This document shows, one piece after another, positions 58,281 to 64,000 of a DNA stretch of 64,000 nucleotides. The position numbers and the translations under genes were made by a program. Source of the DNA: Ashinkailepas kermadecensis (lineage: Eukaryota > Arthropoda > Thecostraca > Neolepadidae); NCBI GenBank assembly GCA_034440615.1, contig JAOTOM010001536.1, forward strand, positions 1 through 64,000. Direction: 5' to 3'. The first letter of the stretch is position 1; the number at the start of each line of letters is the position of its first letter. The notes beneath the pieces were generated by a model that had not been told where the DNA came from, did no database searches, and saw nothing but the letters and a program-made list of their open reading frames with translations.

Positions 58281-58483
58281 GGATCGAATTCATCTACGTC
58301 TCCCAGGCGGACATCGAGAAGACAGCGACAATGCTGTCACAGCGTTTCGCTTCAGCAAAACTTGTGAAGGGCACGAGGAGCTACCACTGTTTTCGGCCCA
58401 GAAGCGCGACTCAGGTGGCCGCATATGCGACTTCGCGGACCTCAACATTCAAACAAGTGAAAACTGTCGTTAATCGAAAATAA
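58281..58483 (+). CDS. Two-exon gene of uncharacterised family, exon 2 (3' end)
   Basis: The acceptor is CGTCCCACAG|GG. Joined to exon 1 (phase 1) it reads THISGIEFIYVSQADIEKTA, then MLSQRFASAKLVKGTRSYHC, FRPRSATQVAAY and KQVKTVVNRK, then TAA at 58481-58483. AATAAA overlaps the stop (58479-58484) and could be the polyadenylation signal. The phase fit and the absence of stops across the join suggest that the gene is intact at this end, unlike the other element-related reading frames in the window. Confidence 0.72.
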
Positions 58484-58716
58484 ACCTTTCGCCGACGCAT
58501 TCCTTTGAAGCCCGGAGAATGTCTTAAATATAAAAATCCAGAGGAAATCGGAATTTCTATCGGTTCAGTCGCGTGGGGCATCCTATTATATCGCAAGGGA
58601 CACCATTCTACACTGTACAGTGCCCTGACCCCCCCCCCTCCTCAGTCCCTCTTCCCATAAAGATGCCACTCATTGTACACGACTGACGCAGCCCACAGAA
58701 ACTCTGGTCTCCTCCC

Positions 58717-59049
58717 CAAGGGCGTCGCCACGGATTTTTATTTGGGGGTCCGTCCCAGGGACGGATCTAGCCACTCGGTTTAGGTGGGCCAGTCCAGGCC
58801 CAGGACTTCTCGACCGAGGGGGGAGGGAAGCGATGTCGGCTCGGTGTCTGGTGATTGTATTGTTGACCGGTTGTGTGTTAATGTCTGGTAGTTTTAAGGG
58901 AAAATGCTGTGACCGGGGGGGGTGGGGGTTGGAAGCAATTTCGGATGTCCGATGTTGGTATCGTTGACCGGTTGTTTTTTGGGGAGTCGAACCCCTAATT
59001 TTCAAAGCGGGGATCCGACCCCCCTGACCCCCCGGTGGCGACGCCCATG
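58717..59049. mobile_element. 333-bp hAT-type MITE with 8-bp target duplication
   Basis: The left end is CAAGGGCGTCGCCACGG and the reversed right end is CATGGGCGTCGCCACCGG. The target duplication is CTCCTCCC (58709-58716 and 59050-59057). The interior contains GGGGTCCG and GGACGGATCTAG words and G/C runs, with no gene. The same terminal sequence occurs on the 6.2-kb element at 12041-18255. Confidence 0.9.
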
Positions 59050-59057
59050 CTCCTCCC

Positions 59058-60200
59058 CATACCCCCGCCCAATCCCCACCCTCACTGGATCCACCAGCCA
59101 CGCTCGCGCTCAGCTCTTCACAACGCTACTTCAAATGAAGGCACATCAGGTGGTATGTTTGTTTGCGATTTTTCTGACGGTGTCCCAAGAGTCCGCCCAC
59201 TCTATCGTTGATTGTTTCGTATACAGAATTGCACGGAGAATCAGAATATGGATGTTTTTCGAAAATCGACACTTATACGTTTTTCGAAAAATGATATTAT
59301 ATAAAATATATAATGTAAAAAATAATAAAACATGGATTTAAAAATTCATAAAAAATATTATGCAATACCATACTACGTCTGCTTTACAAAACATTTTACA
59401 GAATGGAAAAATAATGATAAACCTCTAAGTTATATCGCATTGAAATTTCCAATGAGCAGAAAAAAGTCAGTATATGACGTCATCGTGACGTAAAAACCGT
59501 GAGACCTAGGGGCCTAAAAAGTTCAGATTCGTATTCTCGGCCCTAGACAACCTCATATAGCAACTTCCTTGGGAATTTGACAGGGTGCTGTGTTGAAACA
59601 GGCCTTCTGGGTGTCGAGTTTCTGAAGAACTACTCCATGTCATGTCACTTGTTCGGGGTAGGCCAGAGGTCATCACTCGAAATTAATTCACGGTTCCTAT
59701 CTTTTTAAAGATAAAATTGACCGCCTTGAAACCTGCTTGATTTAGTGTCAGCACGTTGCTGGTTCAATAATTTGCACGTAAATAACTGACATGACTTGAT
59801 ACGGGGGAAATATAATTTGTGTTGACCTATTTACGATGTCATTGCTTATAACGCAGATTTTTGGGCCGACTTCAATTTGTTTACGGTATGGTTAATTATC
59901 TTTCGAACATGACCTGTACAAAGGACTGGTGACTCTCAGATCATATCAAATATACACTCGATGCACCATTTCTTCAACGATTTGACACATGAAGTGTAAT
60001 GATCTTGGGCGATGCAAGATCGCTATTCTAGGGCGGCATGGTACATTTCGGTATGTATTGATGTAGCGTCATGCACATATGATTATACATGACACCATAA
60101 ATGCGACACGATGAAATTGGAAACGGACAACGTGGAAGAAACATACAAATGCGTCAATAGCGTCACATCAGCTTCGCTGTGATCACCACTGTGATGAACC
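59058..60200. other. Unassigned AT-rich
   Basis: No gene or clear repeat seen. One short plus-strand frame near 59100-59240 resembles nothing known. Confidence 0.5.
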
Positions 60201-60249
60201 TTGTTCCCTGGTCGTGCGCACAGTCACTCCACAACAACCTACGATACCG

Positions 60250-61110
60250 GTGTTCAGCGGTAGGTCTTGCTGCGGGGCCGGCGGCGAATCTTCCTGCGGG
60301 GCTGACGGCGAGTCTTGCTGCGGGGCTGGCGGCGAATCTTGCTGCGGGGCCGACGGCGAATCTTGCAGCGGGGCCGGCGGCAGCAGTCCTTGCTGCAGGG
60401 CAGGCGGCAGCAGTCAGTGCTGTGGGTGCTGCCGGGCTGGCGACAGATCTTGCTGCGGAGCCAGTGGCTGTAGACATTCTTGCGGGACCGGTGGCAGGTG
60501 CTGCTGAGAGATCGGTGGCAGGTGCTGCTGCGGAGTCAACAGCAGGTCTAGGTGCGGGTGCTGCGAGACCCGCAGCAGTGGTCCTTGCTGTAAGGCCGGT
60601 GGCAGGTTCTGCTGCGGGGCCAGCGGTAGGCCTTCCTGATAGGCCGGCTGCAGGTCTTGCTGTAGGGCAGGCTGTAGGTCTTGCTGCAGGTCTTGCTGCG
60701 GGGCCGGCGGCAGCAGTCTGCTGCGGGGCAGGCCTTGCTGTGAGGTCGGCTGCAGGTCGTGCTGCGGGGCCAGCGGCAGCAGTTCTTGCTGCGGGGCAGA
60801 CGGCAGCAGGCCGTGCTGTGGGTGCTAACGGACCGGTGACAGATCTTGCTGCGGAGCCAGTGGCTGTAAATATTCTTGCGGGACAGGGCGGCAGGTGCTG
60901 ATGAAAGGTCTGTGGCAGGTGCTGTCTCGGGGCCAGCAGCAAGTCTAGCTGCGGGTGCTGCGAGACCCACAGTAGCAGTCCTTGCTGCAAGGTCGTTGGC
61001 AGGTCTTGCAGCGGGGCAGGCGGCAGCGGTCCTTGCTGCGGGGCCGGCGGCAGGTCCTGCCACGAGGCCGACGACGTGTCTTGCTGCGGGGCCAGCGACA
61101 GTAGCTGATG
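60250..61110. repeat. Degenerate 24-27-bp GC-rich minisatellite
   Basis: About 33 loose units share the core CTTGCTGCGGGGCCGGCGGC. Both strands stay open in two or three frames (AAGPAARPA or QQGLLPAP-like on the minus strand), as expected for a unit close to a multiple of three. The unit sequence varies more than in the Dscam-like arrays, so it is older. No flanking exon was recognised. Confidence 0.85.
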
Positions 61111-61124
61111 TTGATGATGTACTC

Positions 61125-61330
61125 CGAGGCCCTGATCCGCCACAGTGGACGGTGTGCTCCGAGGCTCCGGTCCGTTACGGTGGACCATGTGCTTCGCGGC
61201 GCCGGTCCGCCAGAGTGGACGGTGTGCTTCGCGGCTCTGGTCCGCCATAGTAGAAGGTGTGCTCCACAGCCCCGGTCCGCCACAGTGGACGGTTTGCTCT
61301 GCGACCCTGGCCCGCCACAGTAGACATCAG
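61125..61330. repeat. ~38-bp degenerate tandem repeat
   Basis: About five units have core GTCCGCCACAGTGGACGGTG. A stray unit lies at 61612-61655. Directly adjacent to the 24-27-bp array but unrelated in sequence. Confidence 0.8.
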
Positions 61331-63044
61331 GGTCGAAAAACGGGTCTTTCCTGGATTTTTGCCATCCATAGCATTATCCTCTTCGCAAAATTATCCTCCA
61401 TGTTGTTTCCTCCATGCGTTTTCAATTTGGATGTCTGATGGTGTTGTTCGACAATTAATTTCCCTGTGGTAAAGTGCTCAAGATTCACCTGAAACTTCAA
61501 AGTGAGATTCTGTTGCCAAGGTTTGAAGGAAAATATCCTCTCCGTATTCCATCACTCAGAAATTGTCCTTTCCTCACCCAGGATTGCAAAATTATAAATC
61601 CAGCCCTGGTAGACGGTGCGTACTCCACGTCCCTGATGAGTCACAGTGAACGGTGTGGGATTAGTCACGGCTTTGCATCATCTTTCCGAGCAGTTTTGTG
61701 TGCATTAGTTGTCATTTTCTCCGTATTCTATCGTTCACCTTACCATTAGTAGGTACCAATGTCACCCATGTATTAATATTTACCAATTCGTCACAGCTAT
61801 TGAATCTGCTTGAGACACAGCTGCTCTTGTTGTGCGCTTCGAGCGCTGAATATTGATGCCATCAGAAAAGCAAATTATGTCAGCATCGAGACTGACCTTC
61901 TTCCACTAGGGTAATGATTACAGGTACTGACAGCAGCGCGGCCAGAAATGCATTTGGGTGCGGCATCCTTGTGGCCTTATTCGTGTCTATATGAAGACTA
62001 TATGGCGACATTGCGGGCGCAATGTCGCCAAGGCAGCTGACGCGCACAGAAACCCCAACTCCACACACAAGACGGCAGTGTAGAATATGCATAATACTTG
62101 ACCTGACGTAACACCATTGACCTTGTCACATATTTGAAAGCCGAATGTTTATATCATTCTTTCATCACGTCCTGCACGAAAAGTTTTCCCCTTACTGCGA
62201 TAAGAAGAGATAATTTGACCTGACCTCCGTTTAGTAACCTGGGCCTTGATTAAAATTTTCGGAAAGCAGAGTTATTTGATTTGATGAACAGTATAATCCG
62301 GATTGTTTTGTTGCTATGCTGCAACTACTGCGAAACTTGGCATTTTGGAAATTTTGGAATATTATCCTCCTTGCTCGGTCCCAAGTCAATGTCAAAGGGA
62401 ATTATAAATCAAATTGGTGAATGAGGTCAAGAAGGCAAATATGGTGGGGTCCAAGCACCACCAAAGGTATAGAAAACCTCGCACTTAACCTTTTGGAAGG
62501 AAAGGATTACAAGTACTAACAGCGTTGCAGTGAAAATTCCTCATTGCGACACACCTGGTGCGGGGACCATTCCAATTCCGCCGATTTAAAAACTGCTTTG
62601 ATTTCTGCCATTATTCCCACTTTCCGAATTTTGTACTTTATACTTCCGACTCTAGCAAAGAAACCATTCGAGCCGACATATCCATTTTAAAACCGTCGGA
62701 TGGCACTTCTGGGACTCTCCTGGACTGACCTTTTCGGACTCGTTGGCCGTGGCCGGAGAGACATGTACCCAGTGTGTCCTACTCTTGCTCTTGGCTGCGC
62801 CATTGGGTACGGGTGGAGTTTTAGACTGTTATAATTAAAAAGTAGTAGGACGATTTCGCTGATTGATGTCTATGATCCGTTGCGCATTTTAGTTTGCTTG
62901 GTGTCGTGTGTGGTGACTAACTAGACTCGGCAATCACGATGACTACATCAATGCACATTTTTGATCAGAGGACATTGTTTTAAATTTATATGCTTTTGTG
63001 CAGGCTGTGCCCCTCTCCGACTCTGAATTCGCCCCACCAAAACT
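61331..63044. other. Unassigned
   Basis: Mixed composition; no exon of the Dscam-like gene, transposon protein or RNA gene recognised. Confidence 0.5.
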
Positions 63045-63567
63045 TTGGCTTCTCCCCTCCCTAATGTTAGGCACGAAGGAAATACCTTCACCCATCGTCA
63101 TCACAGTTCAGGCCTGCTGTGCTCCGATGCTCCATCAAGGCCGGTGTGGTTTAGCGTACATATGGGCGCAGCAATATTTTACTTCCACCGGTGTGTGTTT
63201 GTTGGTGTGTAGAGTGAGGGGATGGTGACGGTAGCGTTGACGATGACGGTGACGTTGATGATGACGATGGACCCGAGTCCACTGTATGACTCTGTAGTCA
63301 CATGCTATGACTCAAAGTTGTTATGTTGACATGTATTGTGTACTGCTCTTTTGCTTAGGTGACTTCACCTGTTGCTGGACGATTTTGTCCGTTGGCGAGG
63401 ATGCTGAACAAATATCAACATACACATCGTCAAATAAAAAATAATAATTATCGAGGTCTGAAAATATAGTGGGCGAAATCCAATGAGTTTTTGGATGGGG
63501 GGGGGTCTAGTACGTTAACACTTCGCCCCCCTCCCACAATGTTTTTAAAAAATCGACACCCCTGGTC
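63045..63567 (+). mobile_element. Dispersed repeat copy 2, without the SINE
   Basis: Same words in the same order as 56866-57508. At 63312-63330 it has uninterrupted TCAAAGTTGTTATGTTGACA where copy 1 holds the SINE and its duplicated target. It therefore represents the empty site. Confidence 0.88.
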
Positions 63568-64000
63568 GTGGGTGGTGCCATTTGCTGCATATTTCACATC
63601 ACAAGTATGTTTGGTTACGCACTGACGTACTTCCGTGGTGGTAGCCTAAAACTGCTCATTAGTTTGGTTGATGGAATGACGTGACGTGCTTGGTGGTGTC
63701 TGGCGCTGAGTGCAGTGTTCATTTCAACGGTAACTAGGATGTTCTGCTGTTGGCGGACTGGTGCTCGGTGATCGGTGGCGTGGCGACGTGCGACATACAT
63801 GCGGGGTGTTGGTTGCAGGATTCATCGGCTACACGACTGCAGCGAACCCCGGGCAGTGTACGGACACCAATAAAGCCCATCCGTTCCGCTTAGCTGGCAA
63901 TCCAAGCCCCTCCAAGTGTGGTAATTCACTCCACAACCTGCCTGTTTCGGTGAGTGCGTATTACGTATGCTGCCGGTTCTTTACGACGCTTCAACTGCTC
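63568..64000. other. Unassigned, right edge
   Basis: Moderately GC-rich; no coding or repeat assignment possible. Confidence 0.5.

Noticed and set aside
60163..61250. 361-codon alanine/proline-rich minus-strand protein
   Set aside because: Tandem repeat with both strands open, irregular units, no conserved start or domain.

Overview
The window is nuclear DNA from a eukaryote, most likely an arthropod. The evidence is a 12-exon chain with canonical GT/AG introns, tRNA-derived SINEs, hAT-like, non-LTR and Ty3/gypsy-like debris, interspersed CCTAA/TTAGG-like tracts (the arthropod telomere motif), and very dense minisatellites. Nothing looks bacterial. I cannot decide between chelicerate and crustacean from the sequence alone.

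The main gene is on the minus strand, from 37813 down to 5286. Twelve exons join with perfectly compatible phases: end of FN1 and start of FN2 (37589-37813), FN2 middle (36338-36423), FN2 end (33559-33698), FN3 (33012-33158 and 32473-32640), FN4 (24649-24788 and 23208-23358), Ig10 first part (10793-10970), Ig10 end and FN5 start (10016-10194), FN5 end (6955-7140), FN6 (6319-6606), and transmembrane exon (5286-5433). The order FN1-4, Ig10, FN5-6, TM is the Dscam family signature. The N-terminal Ig domains and start of FN1 lie beyond the right part of the window or were not detected. No cytoplasmic exon was recognised left of the TM exon.

The striking feature is that tandem arrays sit on the splice sites of this gene. 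A 57-bp array repeats the donor of the Ig10/FN5 exon about 43 times. A 60-bp array starts from the acceptor side of FN4. An 86-bp array repeats the acceptor of FN2, and a 55-bp array repeats the donor of the TM exon. Young two-copy duplications cover the donors of Ig10 (65 bp) and FN3 (47 bp). Two more arrays abut splice sites of exons 1 and 9. Some repeated sites preserve the reading frame and some lead straight to a stop.

The introns and the right third are mobile-element territory. A 6.2-kb hAT-like element (12041-18255, 8-bp TSD GTTGCATG) holds a 21-bp minisatellite of about 75 copies and more degenerate repeats; part of its interior has a paralogue at 55.9-56.85 kb. A 333-bp hAT MITE (58717-59049) has TSD CTCCTCCC. 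Four tRNA-derived SINE copies are clear, three with target-site duplications, and one of these has an empty-site paralogue at 63 kb. Between 38 and 64 kb are a non-LTR reverse transcriptase pseudogene inside a 310-bp inverted repeat, an MITE with TTAGG-like arms, CCTAA-rich repeats, a palindromic CCTAGGTA array, a two-exon gene of an uncharacterised family (57424-58483, plus strand), and coding-looking but repeat-built GC-rich ORFs at 47 and 60-61 kb.
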